Positions 47,846 to 57,693 of a DNA stretch of 64,000 bases are shown piece after piece. Each line of letters opens with the position of its first letter. The first letter of the stretch is position 1. The translations under genes and the position numbers were made by a program. Below the pieces are notes generated by a model. That model was not told where the DNA came from and did no database searches. It saw only the letters and a list, made by a program, of their open reading frames with translations. Source of the stretch: Liolophura sinensis (taxonomy: Eukaryota > Mollusca > Polyplacophora > Chitonida > Chitonidae); contig NC_088296.1 in the NCBI RefSeq assembly GCF_032854445.1, positions 18,835,485-18,899,484 on the forward strand, in the 5' to 3' direction.

Positions 47846-49602
47846 CTGGGATGAAATGTACGTAATCGTACAAGAAGACAATGAGCGATACAAGCTCCAA
47901 AATAACGTCTCAGAAAATTAGCAAGTGGCGAAACACAAGCTCACAAAGGCATTAAGCCATAATCATTCATTCATTCCTTTGGAAGTAGTGCTGAAAGGGA
48001 ACAGAACCGGACTGTATAAGTGTTGATTAAAACATTCAATGAAAACCCCTTCATTTATGGAAAGTCTAAATGATGCTTGACAGATTTAATATCAGTGTCA
48101 AATGTTTTTCGTATGAGAAGAGAAATCTTTAAATAACACATCAAATTAAAGAGTAAGATGTTAGCTAAACATTCAAGGTACCCACTGACATATAAACGAG
48201 AGAGTGAAAGTTCCCATAAATAAAATCAAAAATCTTACAGTTTCCTCAAGGGTGGTGTTTGGAGTCATTTGAAATTTACCGTTTGGATATTTAAATCGGA
48301 AGTTATTTGTTAACACTACCACGATAGAATACTCTAAAATGTTACAAAAACATACACTTTTTATCCTCTGTCGTTGTCAGGCTTTAAAAAAATGCTGATG
48401 CAATCCTTCCCGCGTATGTAGCTTACCCCTCCTCAACCCAGAGAGGTTTAAAATGTAATCTTTCATCAACAAATCTGCCATTATTTTTCAGAAAAATAGC
48501 TTCAGTTAGTTCAGAAATATTCCTAAAGGTAAACACTCTGTTCCGGGGCTGATTAGGGGTTCAAATAGCACTGTTATTGTATGACTGTTGGTAATAGATA
48601 TGAGTTAGCAGATTGAACAATAAGTACGTTTATTAACCCATACAAAGCGAGAGCTATCATATCAAAATATGAACTAAAGACATGTACCAGCTTAAAAATG
48701 GCAAGGAGATTTGGCCAGCCAGAGTGGTACCAATATGTGAAATTTTGGGCCTGGTTCCATAAATTATTTACGCTAAGAAAAAAGAAATAAACAGAAAGAG
48801 CAGTTTGTCTGTGACTAATAAATACTTGGTAAAATATCTAGTTAAAGTTTCCATTTCAAAAACATCAATTTATTTTCAACAGAAACATACGAAACTGAAT
48901 GTCAGTTGCAGCTATGGTATACACACTGAGCCGATTGCTGAATTGCATGTGATTGCTGGGATGCCTCGCCGATGAACTTTTTTGCGTCTTCGCCTTCGGA
49001 CTCTTACATCAACTTCGACTAAAAGTGGCCTAGAAAGCAAACGCTGTTTAAGAAGATTAATAGTTATGCTGTGTCATAGAGTAGTGAAAATCATAAGTGC
49101 GGCGTGCTGATAACTTTTACATTCTGGTGAGAATAACACATTTTATTGCTATTTTTCCCACAATTCCTTCAACATGGCAGCGATCGTGAAAGCCTGAAGT
49201 TTTGCGGCCATATTTACCGTGTCTCACGAATACGACGGGTAAATGAATTTAACTTGCAAGTTATCTTCAGGCCTCTCTTCGCTCGGCTCGGCCTTCGGGC
49301 TCGCCTCACAACGTTCGGTATTACTGACTGGAGCTCATATTGTTCAACTGTATAATCCAACAAACGCAGGCAACTTCCAAAGTTGCGAAGAAATGAGATA
49401 AGTTGTTGGACAAAACAGCTCACTTTGAGCGGTAGAAAAATCGCAACTTCACTACTGTGTTTAAAAGACCAAGCAGTATGGATATATCCTGTAATAAAGC
49501 GCGAAACAGTAAACATTTTCTACTCAGACATAGCTATGCCAAAATGACTTGTATAATACAACAGCAATATTCGAATACAAAAAAGACATCTAGGCCAACA
49601 TA
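47846..49602. other. DNA between the two large elements, no supported gene
   Basis: AT-rich. Around 49190-49330 there is a GC-richer stretch (CTCTTCGCTCGGCTCGGCCT) that looks like a repeat. No exon recognised. Confidence 0.5.
49598..49602. repeat. Target site duplication, left (ACATA)
   Basis: Identical to 62810-62814 directly outside the other end. Confidence 0.6.
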
Positions 49603-49680
49603 AGTAGTATACACACAATAGGTTCTGACCCCCCCCCCCCCCCCCCTTGGGGCCCTCCCCATAACAAATCCCAACCCCCA
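49603..49680. repeat. Polinton left inverted terminal repeat
   Basis: Begins AGTAGTATAC, like the right end in reverse. Contains an 18-base C run (49629-49646). Confidence 0.75.
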
Positions 49681-51648
49681 CCCTCCCCCTGGCAAATAGG
49701 GGCTCCCAGCCAAGACGTACTTGGCCAACGCTTATTTACATGTCCAGCCTACATACACACATTGATAGGAGGCGACCTAGTTGGAATTTAACAGACAAGG
49801 CGTACAGCCTATATGTAAGCCAGATGTGTTGCACAACAGGGTGATTCAGCTGATTTTCTCCCCAGGATAGGGCTTAAACTACGAGTTTTTATGAAAAATA
49901 AATGTGACAGTCTTTTTCAGTGTGTCTTGTTTGATAAGACCCAGTATTTTTAGGATGATTGGAGATATTGTGTTTATGCGGAAAAGTCCTTCCAATTTAG
50001 CCCATGTTTCGTGGGTCTGGGATATAGCTCAGTCGGCTGACAGAGGTGGGAAAGGCGCTGTATGTAAGGGGTGTATTCATATACTGCGTATATAAGGGGA
50101 TGTTTGCTAGCTCAAATCCGGATTTGGTCTCCTGTATATGTAGTATATGAATACATTACCTGCATATAGCGCCGGGCTCTACGCACTTCTAAGGAATCTC
50201 TGCAACTTTCGACAGTTTCGGAGGCAGAGAGACCTTACCAAGGGGTGTTGTAGATGGCCCAATGGTGGTGGGATGTGTCAGCGCCAATTAACCCCCCTAA
50301 CGGTGGGTCGCTAGCGCAAAAAATCCGGAGCCCGCCGTTAGGGTGGTGATTAATTGTAACAGGTTGAGCTATAAACCCGGCCTTTTGCTTTTTTGGACCA
50401 TGGGTTCGAGCCCCACACTGGGCAGATTTTTTTTTACCCCCGGGCACCAGGCTACCCAGACACCCGTCCACCCGTCCAACTGGACGGGTAATCCAGCCAA
50501 AAGGGGTATTTTTTAAGGGCAAAAGTTTGAATCAACATTTTTTTTACGGCGAGTCCCAGCCCACAGACCAGTACACTGTTTCAAAGTGTATTAACATTAT
50601 ATGTATGTATACTAGATTGTGAATATTTTTCTAACATGTAAGTTTTCAAAGTGTATTCATATATGTATTCAGATGACAGAAATGATGTTTGACATGCACT
50701 ACTGTGTCACTGTGCCAAAAGTTAATTTCTCGACATAGATATGTGACTAATAGTACATGTATTTGAATTGTTTCTTGTTTTGTTTTGTTTTTTTGTTTTT
50801 TTGTATTTTACAAAGTTTATTTCTACCTACTGTGACTTAGCTGCTCAAACCGTATGGTGACTGGTGACACTACTCTTTTTAGTGAGTGACAGTCACAGAT
50901 TCAGTGGTGATAATTTTACCTGTTCTCAGTTTCAGTTGCAAGAGCTATGTATATTGCATTCTGATTTGGTTCCGTTGCATTTTAATGTGAAGGAGTGCAA
51001 CTGTGAGTGACATGCACCTGCTGTGCCAAATTACCATGCATTTTGATTGTTTTCCTTTTATATGTATTTTTGTGTATTTTATTGTTCACAGTTTATTTAT
51101 TTCTACCTCCTGATTCACAGCATTCACACTTGAACTGTCAGAATTGCTGTGCCAAATTGCCATTGTTTTCCTTGCATCTGTATTGAATTGTGTATTTTAC
51201 AGTTTGTTTTTCTACCTACTGTTTCACACTAGGTTGTCCAAAGCATAACAGATTGTAACGTTACACAGTTTAATATAAAATTTATGTACTCTTTTTAATG
51301 ATTTGCACTCAGTGTCAGTCATTGGTGGGAAAAGTGTGACATATTGGGTGCTCTCAAAACTGTCAATTTCTTGGGGTCCAATAGTAATACATTATTTCCA
51401 GTGATACAATGGCAATTAAAGTTATCAAAATGGTCTTGATTTTCAATGATACAGTGGCCATAAAATGTCTCCGGCGGGAGACCCCCTGCTTATTTACGGG
51501 GGCCTCAAGCGGCGGCCCCCGAACCCCCTGCCTTTTCGACGCCCTATTGTCAGATCCTGGCTAATGCCCTGCCCCCGGGGCTCTCGAGACATAGCATAGG
51601 GGTTGCCCTGGTTCCAAACAAGTTCCCCCTGGGCACCTTCCCAGAACA
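49681..51648. other. Gene-poor left arm of the Polinton with inserted repeats
   Basis: No coding gene. At 50020-50130 there is a tRNA-like start (GGGATATAGCTCAGTCGG) with a later AGCTCAAATCC box. At 50285-50360 an imperfect inverted repeat (CCTAACGGTGGG with CCCGCCGTTAGG) is followed by a good B-box (GGGTTCGAGCCCC at 50401). From 50690 to 51240 lie about three diverged ~170-bp tandem units (TGTGCCAAATTACCATGCAT, GTATTTTACA, TTTCTACCTACTG). These look like later insertions that lengthened the arm. Confidence 0.5.
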
Positions 51649-52367
51649 TCATTCGGAAAGAGCGTTTTTCAGCTCTTGCCGAGCTAGTTTTCTGCCGCCA
51701 TCTATAAGCTGTTTTTTCGTGCTTTCATCGATCTCTACGGCGTTGAATGCCTTACGAGACTTGGCGCGTATTTTCTGCTTCAGATCACAGTAGTTCTTGA
51801 GCTCCTGAACGATTTGCTTGAACTCTACGTCTGAAATAACGCCATCAGATAATGCCGAAGGTACCTGCGCACGGATGCTGTCAAGTTTGGCCTCAGCCAA
51901 CAGCCGTATATCGTTATGTTTCTTGGCCTTTGCGTGAAGCCGGCGGCTAACGAATTTTCTTGCGACATTTAAGACACCGCAAGCTAGGGCCGCAGCTTCC
52001 ATGGCCAAGACAGCAGGGGTTGCAATTATCGTTGTGAATAGCCCCACGCCAGCAACCCTAGGCCCAAACCGGCCGTGAGCATGGCTGAATCAAGGGCCTC
52101 GGTGGCCAAGACACCACGCCGGTACTTTTTGTACAAGGCCCGACGGAGATCTCGCTCAGATTCAAGCTGCCTCTGTATTTCGCTGATATACTGCAGGCGA
52201 TGGGCGTGCGCCACGCCCTCCGGCGACGCGGTCTGGGCCAAGGGGTTTTCAACAATAATCGTCGGCGCGGTCGGGGCCAAGGGGTGGTCATCCGTAATCG
52301 TCGGCAAGGAATCTTCATCCGTGATCGTCAGGTACAGTAGCCCCATATTGTCCGTCCTACGAATCAA
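51649..52367 (-). pseudogene. Polinton membrane protein of unknown function, frameshifted
   Basis: Two minus-strand frames form one gene. The upstream frame (52367-52026) has an acidic/proline N-terminus, then ISEIQRQLESERDLRRALYK and KKYRRGVLATEALDSAMLTA. The downstream frame (52047-51649) continues with GLFTTIIATPAVLAMEAAAL, a membrane-type helix, then KFVSRRLHAKAKKHNDIRLL and ISDVEFKQIVQELKNYCDLK. A one-base shift at about 52055-52062 separates them, in the Gly/Leu-rich first half of the hydrophobic segment. It would make a protein of about 240 residues with a central membrane hairpin. I know similar proteins only as unnamed ORFs near animal Polintons. It starts 9 bases after the stop of the gene upstream (52377). 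Confidence 0.62.
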
Positions 52368-52376
52368 TAACGTCGG

Positions 52377-53164
52377 TCAGCTGTAAATTGTCCTCGGGAC
52401 TACTAACACGAAAGCGGCGAGGCCTATGCCGCACTCTAAATAGATTGCATTGAGATTTAAAACGCCCCCTGTGACGACTCGTATATCCTCGAGAGAGCTC
52501 CAGATGACTGGGTAGCCCTGGGCCGGTAATTTGATCATAAGTCTGAGATCCTTTGTATCGTGCTCAAGGGTGATCAAGGGTGCAACGGCGACTGCCCGCG
52601 CCAAGTATGAGGTCGAAGATAAGTATAGATCCAGGGTTTAGTTGTAGTGCGGCCTTAAAATCGGTTTGCGCGGTAAGACGCATGGGCTCTCCCAGCCCCA
52701 ACATTAATACGAAGCGGCCTCTTCTGTACCAATCTAGATAACAGCTGCCGGCAGGTACGTACGACACGAAATAGGTTCCGGAGTTGAAAACTTTTTTCAC
52801 ATCGGCTATAGTGGCCTGGACCGACATCGGCGTCACCTTCACATCTATCATCCAATCGGGGTGGCGAGCTCTGGCAAGAACAAAGCGGTCTTCAAGTCGA
52901 ATTAATGAGAGGTTTTGTTCTCCAATCACCTCAGACGGCGACCTGCGCTCTTGCTCTGCAGAGGATGAGACATCTCCAACGTGGCAGGTTCTGCTTGCCC
53001 CCCCCCCCCCCATCGTAATTTATTTTGCGGTTGTACTTGCCACTTTGAAACTGGAAGGCGTAGATTTTACCTTCCTGGCCTTGAAGTTCGAACTCCGACA
53101 CATCTGCCAAGTCGCTTATAGACAGGCACGCAGATCTGGAACCGGCTGCGTCCACCATACTCAT
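52377..53164 (-). pseudogene. Conserved-looking Polinton gene of unknown function, two frameshifts
   Basis: Three minus-strand frames in order: 53164-52931 (starting MSMVDAAGSRSACLSISDLA, with QEGKIYAFQFQSGKYNRKI and a Gly run), 53013-52564 (SLIRLEDRFVLARARHPDW, VFNSGTYFVSYVPAGSCYLD, YRRGRFVLMLGLGEPMRL) and 52604-52377 (VAPLITLEHDTKDLRLMIKL, VTGGVLNLNAIYLECGIGL). The first break is at a 14-base C run (52998-53011 on plus; Gly codons on the coding strand), the second near 52608. The beta-rich pattern would suit a structural virion protein, but this is inference. Its ATG overlaps the stop of the minor capsid gene by ATGA (53161-53164), suggesting co-expression. Confidence 0.58.
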
Positions 53165-54077
53165 TGTATTTCTAGGGTAGCATTGAGGTACCCTACATTC
53201 ATATACTTGCCGTCTTTGTCTAAAAGGGCCACGGTGAAGTGCGTTATATAGTCGGCGCGCAAGGTTTTGTACTGTGGGTTGGGAAATGAAACCGTCTTAC
53301 CGCAGTTAATCCCTTCACCAGTCACGGTGATGGCTTTAAGTAGTGTGGAACCGCCACCGAAATCTGAGGTTATTCTCACGTTTTCTGAGGTGCTCAGTTC
53401 ATCTAAATGCACGAAGACTTCTTTGTGTGAGACCAAGTTAGGTAGCTTTTCACCCTCCACAGTCCCCCCTTATCGGCGTCATCCCGTCAGAGAACCCTAA
53501 GATGGGGGCAAGCTCTTGGAATATTATGAAGGTATTTCTAGGGAGGGTAATGACTAAGCGGCCCATAGCGGAATATGTCCTTGTCCAGCGTACAGACATT
53601 GTAGTAGCCCGTCGGCACTTCAACACGTTTACCCTCAAGCAAGAAGCCCACTCCGGAGTGGATATTCACCCAGGCCGGGTAGAATTTTTTTTCGCGAAGG
53701 GCGGTTTTAAGGCGGATGTTGAGGTTGTTAAGAGCATGAGGCAGCGTGTGCTGTGCCCCATTTAGAATGTCAGTTAATGTGATAGAGAGGTCACTTACAA
53801 GGGCGGGGCATTTCATAGTATCCAAACCCATGCAGAGCAGCTCACGCGATTTGACATCTACATCGATGAAAAGAAGCTCTTTCCAGTCCAGTTCACAGAT
53901 GTGTTGGCCAACTACCGGCTGCCAAAGATAACCGACAATGAAATTGTTCGGGCCTGAAACACCAATCCTATGCAATTCTGGCAGAACCAAGTGAACTTTG
54001 CGGTCTGGTGCGTCGTCGATGTTGTTGTTCTCTTGGGCGTCGTCGAACGCCGGATTATCAAAGTCGAAGTCTGCCAT
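53161..54077 (-). pseudogene. Penton-like minor capsid protein, two frameshifts
   Basis: Starting at the ATG at 54077 (MADFDFDNPAFDDAQENN), the frame has VHLVLPELHRIGVSGPNNFI, ELLFIDVDVKSRELLCMGLD and GFLLEGKRVEVPTGYYNV. It shifts at about 53550-53580 into RLVITLPRNTFIIFQELAPI LGFSDGM, and again at a G6 run (about 53464-53470) into EGEKLPNLVSHKEVFVHLDE, STLLKAITV, NPQYKTLRADYITHFTVALL and NATLEI before the stop at 53161. The layout, an N-terminal region followed by a beta-rich domain ending in a strand pair, matches what I know of the Polinton PY/penton proteins, which have a single jelly roll. An upstream ATG at 54095 is in frame (MFNTRVMADF). Confidence 0.6.
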
Positions 54078-54099
54078 AACCCTCGTATTGAACATTGCA
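54078..54099. promoter_or_regulatory. 22-bp divergent spacer between capsid genes
   Basis: The minor capsid ATG (54077, minus) and the major capsid ATG (54100, plus) face away from each other across 22 bases. If the alternative upstream ATG (54095) is used, only 4 bases remain. Promoters must overlap the coding regions or lie within them. Confidence 0.45.
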
Positions 54100-55398
54100 A
54101 TGTATGCCTTCAAGGCAATAATGGATGCATACGGACGCTGGCTAAACACCTTGAGAACACTCCATAAGCCTCTCGGGTTACAAGGTGAACGGCAGTCTTT
54201 GGTCGTCACCAACAACCCGAGTACGATCGACCAGAATCAACAACTCTTGGTCCGCTTCCCCAACCTCGGCGCAAATGACGTCATTGTGCCCGGTACCGTG
54301 CGCTTGGCCTTCTCCATTACGATTAATTCATCCGACCCGAACCCCAGAGTGGTCGGGAATCTCGGACGCGCAGTAGTCAAGAAAACCACGATCAGAATCA
54401 GCGGGGATGAGGTAATGTCCATCGACGACTCTGATGTGTTTCATTGCTGCGGCGACTTATGGCTGACCAAAAACGAAGGGCAGAATGCGGCCTACCAAGG
54501 CATCGGCAGCGAAAACATGCTTAAACTTCAAGTCGGAGCGGAGGACGCAAGTGACGACGATGCTGGAGAAAATGCCATCGCTCGCGCCTTTGACAGCCGG
54601 TTCCACATTCCGCTGGACTTTGAGCTTCTAGATAGCCACATGCCATTCTACCAGAGTGCCTTGGACGACTGACTGCAGTACGAACTTACTTTCAACGATT
54701 ACGGCCGGGTCATCCAGGCAACAGACGATGCCGACGGGACTTACACCATCGACGACATCAGCCTGGAGTTCGATATGGTCACCGAAGAGGAGCTCGCTAG
54801 ACAGATCCGCACTTAGTTTGCCGGGGGCGTCTTCATTCTGTATGATCGCGTCCTCCGCCACCGAAAGTTTGTGAAGGACAAGTCTGATACTCTCTGGGAC
54901 ATAAACCTGAACACGCCCGCGAGAGCAATGAAGGGCATCCTCATGCTGTTCGAGACTAAAGGAACCCCGTGGAAGAGGAAGTCGGAATCCTTCTACAACC
55001 CGAAGATCACCAAAGTAGAATTCACAATAGAAGGAGTCCCCAATCATCTGTACAGCCAGGGCATGCGGGCGTACCAGCAATGGGGCGAGGTCCAGAAGTC
55101 CTTCGCCAGCTCACTCCTACGGAAGCGGGACCCTGAGGTAGCCAGGGTCGTAAAGGACTTAGGCCTGGCAGACGTCTCCCTGGAAGAGTTCTTGACGCAC
55201 AACCACGCCTTCTGGCTTGACCTTCGGTCAAGCGACGATGACGAGCTCCATGGCAGTGGGAAGCGCGTTCTGAACCCCACCGAGGGGATTACGATACAGG
55301 TGACAAAAGATCCCGGCGTGTTGAACGTATATCTCTATGTGATCATGGACGCAAAGCTGTACATCCAAAATGGTAGATTCGTTAGCGCGCTTTATTGA
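54100..55398 (+). pseudogene. Major capsid protein (double jelly-roll), two in-frame stops
   Basis: From ATG 54100 the frame begins MYAFKAIMDAYGRWLNTL, then LVRFPNLGANDVIVPGTVRL and VKKTTIRISGDEVMSIDDSD. A TGA at 54670-54672 (codon 191) and a TAG at 54814-54816 (codon 239) interrupt it, with the same frame continuing: DDISLEFDMVTEEELARQIR, LYDRVLRHRKFVKDKSDTLW and GILMLFETKGTPWK up to TGA at 55396. The length of about 432 codons, and the paired beta-rich halves, fit the hexon-like capsid proteins of Polintons. At both stops the neighbouring sequence is compatible with a former CGA and CAG, one C-to-T change each (inference). It overlaps the ATPase start by 29 bases. Confidence 0.7.
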
Positions 55399-56017
55399 TG
55401 ACGCCCACTGCGCGATTATCTGTGGGCAGACAAACAAAACAGTCATCGTGCTGGACCTGCTTGACGGCCCTTTCCGCGGTTTCTTTCATCACATTTTGAT
55501 TCTGTGCCCCACTCTTAAGCATAACGAGGCGTACCGGCGGCGATGGATACTGTTTGACCCTGAGGTCTATTGTTTTGACCCCGGCGAGCGGCTCAACGAC
55601 TGCCTTAGAGCTTTCTTCAGATTGTTCGAGGGGGAGCCCACCCTATACATTATCGATGATTGTAGCGTGTTGGAAGCGATGAAGAAGAAACAAAACATGA
55701 TGTCATTCATGGCTTTCTCGGGCCGTCATGCAAAGCAAAGCGTCTGGGTCTTCACTCAGAAATACAACGCCGTCCACAAAGACTTTCGCGAGCAGACAAG
55801 GTGGGTGGCTTTAATCCACTGCAAAGATCGGCACTCGTTCAACGAATGTCTGGAGGAAAACCACAGGAACTGCAGGAACAAGATGATGCACGGCAGCAGC
55901 CCGGCCCCAGCCAACAGCCCGGCCTCAGCCAACAAGATGATGCACGGCAGCACAGGGATAGGCTGGCAGCACTTGCGGCGGGTGGGAAGGCCAACCAATA
56001 TCTGGGAAAAGACGTAA
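55370..56017 (+). pseudogene. FtsK/HerA-type packaging ATPase, P-loop and C-terminus damaged
   Basis: The frame opens MVDSLARFIDDAHCAIICGQ. Where the Walker A motif (GxxxxGKT) is expected it has GQTNKT (about 55424-55441), two residues short, so the glycine before the lysine is lost. The Walker B segment TLYIIDDC is intact at residues 91-98, and SGRHAKQSVWVFTQKYN fits the sensor region. After residue ~165 the sequence changes to a low-complexity stretch with a duplicated NKMMHGS, followed by a stop at 56017. Polinton ATPases pump DNA into the capsid. This copy should not bind ATP normally. Neighbours: it overlaps the capsid gene upstream and the next gene downstream in another frame. Confidence 0.72.
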
Positions 56018-56433
56018 CAGCCGCTGAAATCGACGCCAAGAGCGACGAAGACGTTGAAAGGCTGCACTCCCGGTACGAGGCTAAGCTCGGTGCGCGGATG
56101 GTTAACGGTCTCGGAGGTATATTCTTGAGATCATATGTGAGGGCGGCCAGCTGGCTCCTACCTATCCCACCCGAGAATCGACCAAAGGTAATGGCACAGC
56201 CCGCCATCGACCCATTTGTTAAACAGACGATTAGCAGTGCTAGCTGCTGGCTGCACTACTGCTATGGTAAGTACTTAGGTCCGTTAACAATGGCGCTGAC
56301 CACTGCTGACCACTTCTCATTTAAACACCACTGCTGTCCTAGAAATGAACCGTATGATCCAGAAAAACATGAGTACAACGAATCCGGAAGGCCCGAAGGA
56401 AGAGGAGAGGGTGACAGCGGATTCTACGAATGA
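55870..56433 (+). CDS. Polinton ORF of unknown function, overlaps ATPase
   Basis: In a frame different from the ATPase, the coding sequence runs RLAALAAGGKANQYLGKDVT, AKSDEDVERLHSRYEAKLGA, MVNGLGGIFLRSYVRAASWL and LPIPPENRPKVMAQ to TGA at 56431. The N-terminus is Gln/Pro/Ser-rich and contains a duplicated word (DDARQQ, DDARQH) that reads as NKMMHGS in the ATPase frame. The exact start is uncertain, because no ATG precedes MVNGLGG (about 56098) in this frame; the frame is open from before 55801. The middle is helical, and the C-terminus has several Cys/His (HHCCPRNEPYD). I know similar proteins only as unnamed Polinton-linked ORFs. Confidence 0.5.
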   Translation: MQEQDDARQQPGPSQQPGLSQQDDARQHRDRLAALAAGGKANQYLGKDVTAAEIDAKSDEDVERLHSRYEAKLGARMVNGLGGIFLRSYVRAASWLLPIPPENRPKVMAQPAIDPFVKQTISSASCWLHYCYGKYLGPLTMALTTADHFSFKHHCCPRNEPYDPEKHEYNESGRPEGRGEGDSGFYE

Positions 56434-56845
56434 CGGCCCTGCGAAGAATCCCAAAAAAGTCGCTGTGGGTCGAGCGGGTGCTGCAGCGAGAAAGGCCAAG
56501 GCTGAAAAGCTCAAGGACGAGCTTCGCCAGGCAAAGACTGATTTGCTTGGCGCAGCTGATTTCACCAAGAAACAGCCGAAGGAACCGGATTCTACAAAGG
56601 AGGGGGGAACCACAGATTTTGCATTGGGACCAGTTTCTACGAAGGCACACCAAATCACCCACTGGAGGGCGCCCCTGGCGTTATTAGGCGTTGGCAGCCT
56701 TGCAGTGCTAGTGTTGCTACGCGTGTGGCGCAGCCGCTATACAGCACATGCACGAGGTGCAGATGTTACGGCGCAAAAAGATATTACGCCGCAAGAAAAG
56801 AATCTCCATTTGAATACATGTCGCGACCCTTTTTATATAGAGTAG
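56369..56845 (+). CDS. Small Polinton protein with one membrane segment
   Basis: From ATG 56369 (in-frame ATGs also at 56345 and 56354) it encodes about 158 residues ending in TAG at 56843. The N-terminal half is charged and Lys/Ala-rich (NPKKVAVGRAGAAARKAKAE). A single hydrophobic segment, APLALLGVGSLAVLVLL, is followed by basic residues (RVWRSRY), and the end is DPFYIE. Positive charges after the helix suggest that the C-terminal side faces the cytosol or virion interior. It is intact. Two bases separate it from the next start (56847). Confidence 0.62.
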   Translation: MSTTNPEGPKEEERVTADSTNDGPAKNPKKVAVGRAGAAARKAKAEKLKDELRQAKTDLLGAADFTKKQPKEPDSTKEGGTTDFALGPVSTKAHQITHWRAPLALLGVGSLAVLVLLRVWRSRYTAHARGADVTAQKDITPQEKNLHLNTCRDPFYIE

Positions 56846-56846
56846 C

Positions 56847-57086
56847 ATGTCCACTCCACCCAGTGACGGAAAAGTGCTAGTCAACGCGCCCTACCACGCC
56901 GCTGTGGTCTCTCTCCTGGCTATTGGGTACGGTCGTCTCGGCCAGATGTTCCTGAAAGGAGCCCTCCCGAAGCTGGACTTAACACCCCGTGACGTCGACA
57001 TGGTCATTGCAGATGTAGGCCTGGCCATGTTTTCGAAGGAACTGCTAATTAAACAAGGGCTCTTTCCTCCCAATATAATCCAGTAG
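56847..57086 (+). CDS. Small Polinton protein of unknown function
   Basis: An intact 79-residue frame begins MSTPPSDGKVLVNAPYHAAV. It has a hydrophobic segment (VVSLLAIGYGRLGQMFL), LTPRDVDMVIADVGLAMFSK and ends LFPPNIIQ. It could be a membrane-associated or helical scaffold protein. Its tight spacing (1 base from the previous stop, 2 bases to the next ATG) fits a co-expressed viral block. Confidence 0.6.
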   Translation: MSTPPSDGKVLVNAPYHAAVVSLLAIGYGRLGQMFLKGALPKLDLTPRDVDMVIADVGLAMFSKELLIKQGLFPPNIIQ

Positions 57087-57088
57087 TA

Positions 57089-57508
57089 ATGGCCTCAATC
57101 GCAATGATGATGGGCGGTGCCCTCGTAAACGCTTTGGCCTTCAGCGGGAGCAGCTATATGTTTTCGATGCTGAGGAGTTCCCGTGTCGACAAATAGCGGA
57201 GGCGCCATGACCGCGCTGTAGAGCAGCTCCAAGCCGCCCAGGAAAAAAGGGCTCGAAAGCGCACTGAGCGCTTGGACTGGATCAACGATGAACTCCGCCG
57301 CGAGGGCCACGCTGTCCAAACGTTCCGGGATGTCGACGCTGCAATCCGCGAGTATTCTAGGGTCAAGGGCAAAACTCTTACATGCGATGCACGCGACGCG
57401 CTGCTGGGCTCAAAGCCACAGCTCTCCGATTTTTATGTGCCTAGTGAAGACCAAAAACACCGCGAGATGACCTTCGTCATCCTGGGAATGTGTGTGGTTA
57501 GCGTGTGA
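57089..57508 (+). pseudogene. Small Polinton membrane protein with one in-frame stop
   Basis: ATG 57089 opens a frame with an N-terminal hydrophobic segment, MGGALVNALAFSGSSYMFSM. A TAG at 57194-57196 (codon 36) interrupts it, and the frame goes on with RTERLDWINDELRREGHAVQ and LLGSKPQLSDFYVPSEDQ, ending MTFVILGMCVVSV, a second hydrophobic segment. The total would be about 139 residues with membrane segments at both ends and a charged, probably coiled-coil middle. Function unknown. Confidence 0.55.
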
Positions 57509-57693
57509 GTTACGGACTCGCAAAACTCACCAAGTAATCCAAACTGACTGTGCCGGACTCACCATCGAGGTCCTCGCCGTATGGCAGACACGATTTTAGC
57601 AGTGAGGTGGTTCTGCGCCAGCAAATACACCACGACGATTAACATCTTTTCCGTCGCAAATCTGTTAGAGGGCTGCTAGAATACTTTGATGAC
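57509..57693. other. Short gap before the integrase
   Basis: 185 bases without a continuous frame; a decayed N-terminal (HHCC finger) part of the integrase may be here, but I cannot support it. Confidence 0.35.

Noticed and set aside
50016-50130. Functional tRNA gene
   Set aside because: The A-box-like start is followed by a B-box at too great a distance and no cloverleaf can be drawn.
50235-50522. 95-residue minus-strand frame
   Set aside because: It is a read-through of tRNA-like and inverted-repeat sequence; no composition typical of protein.
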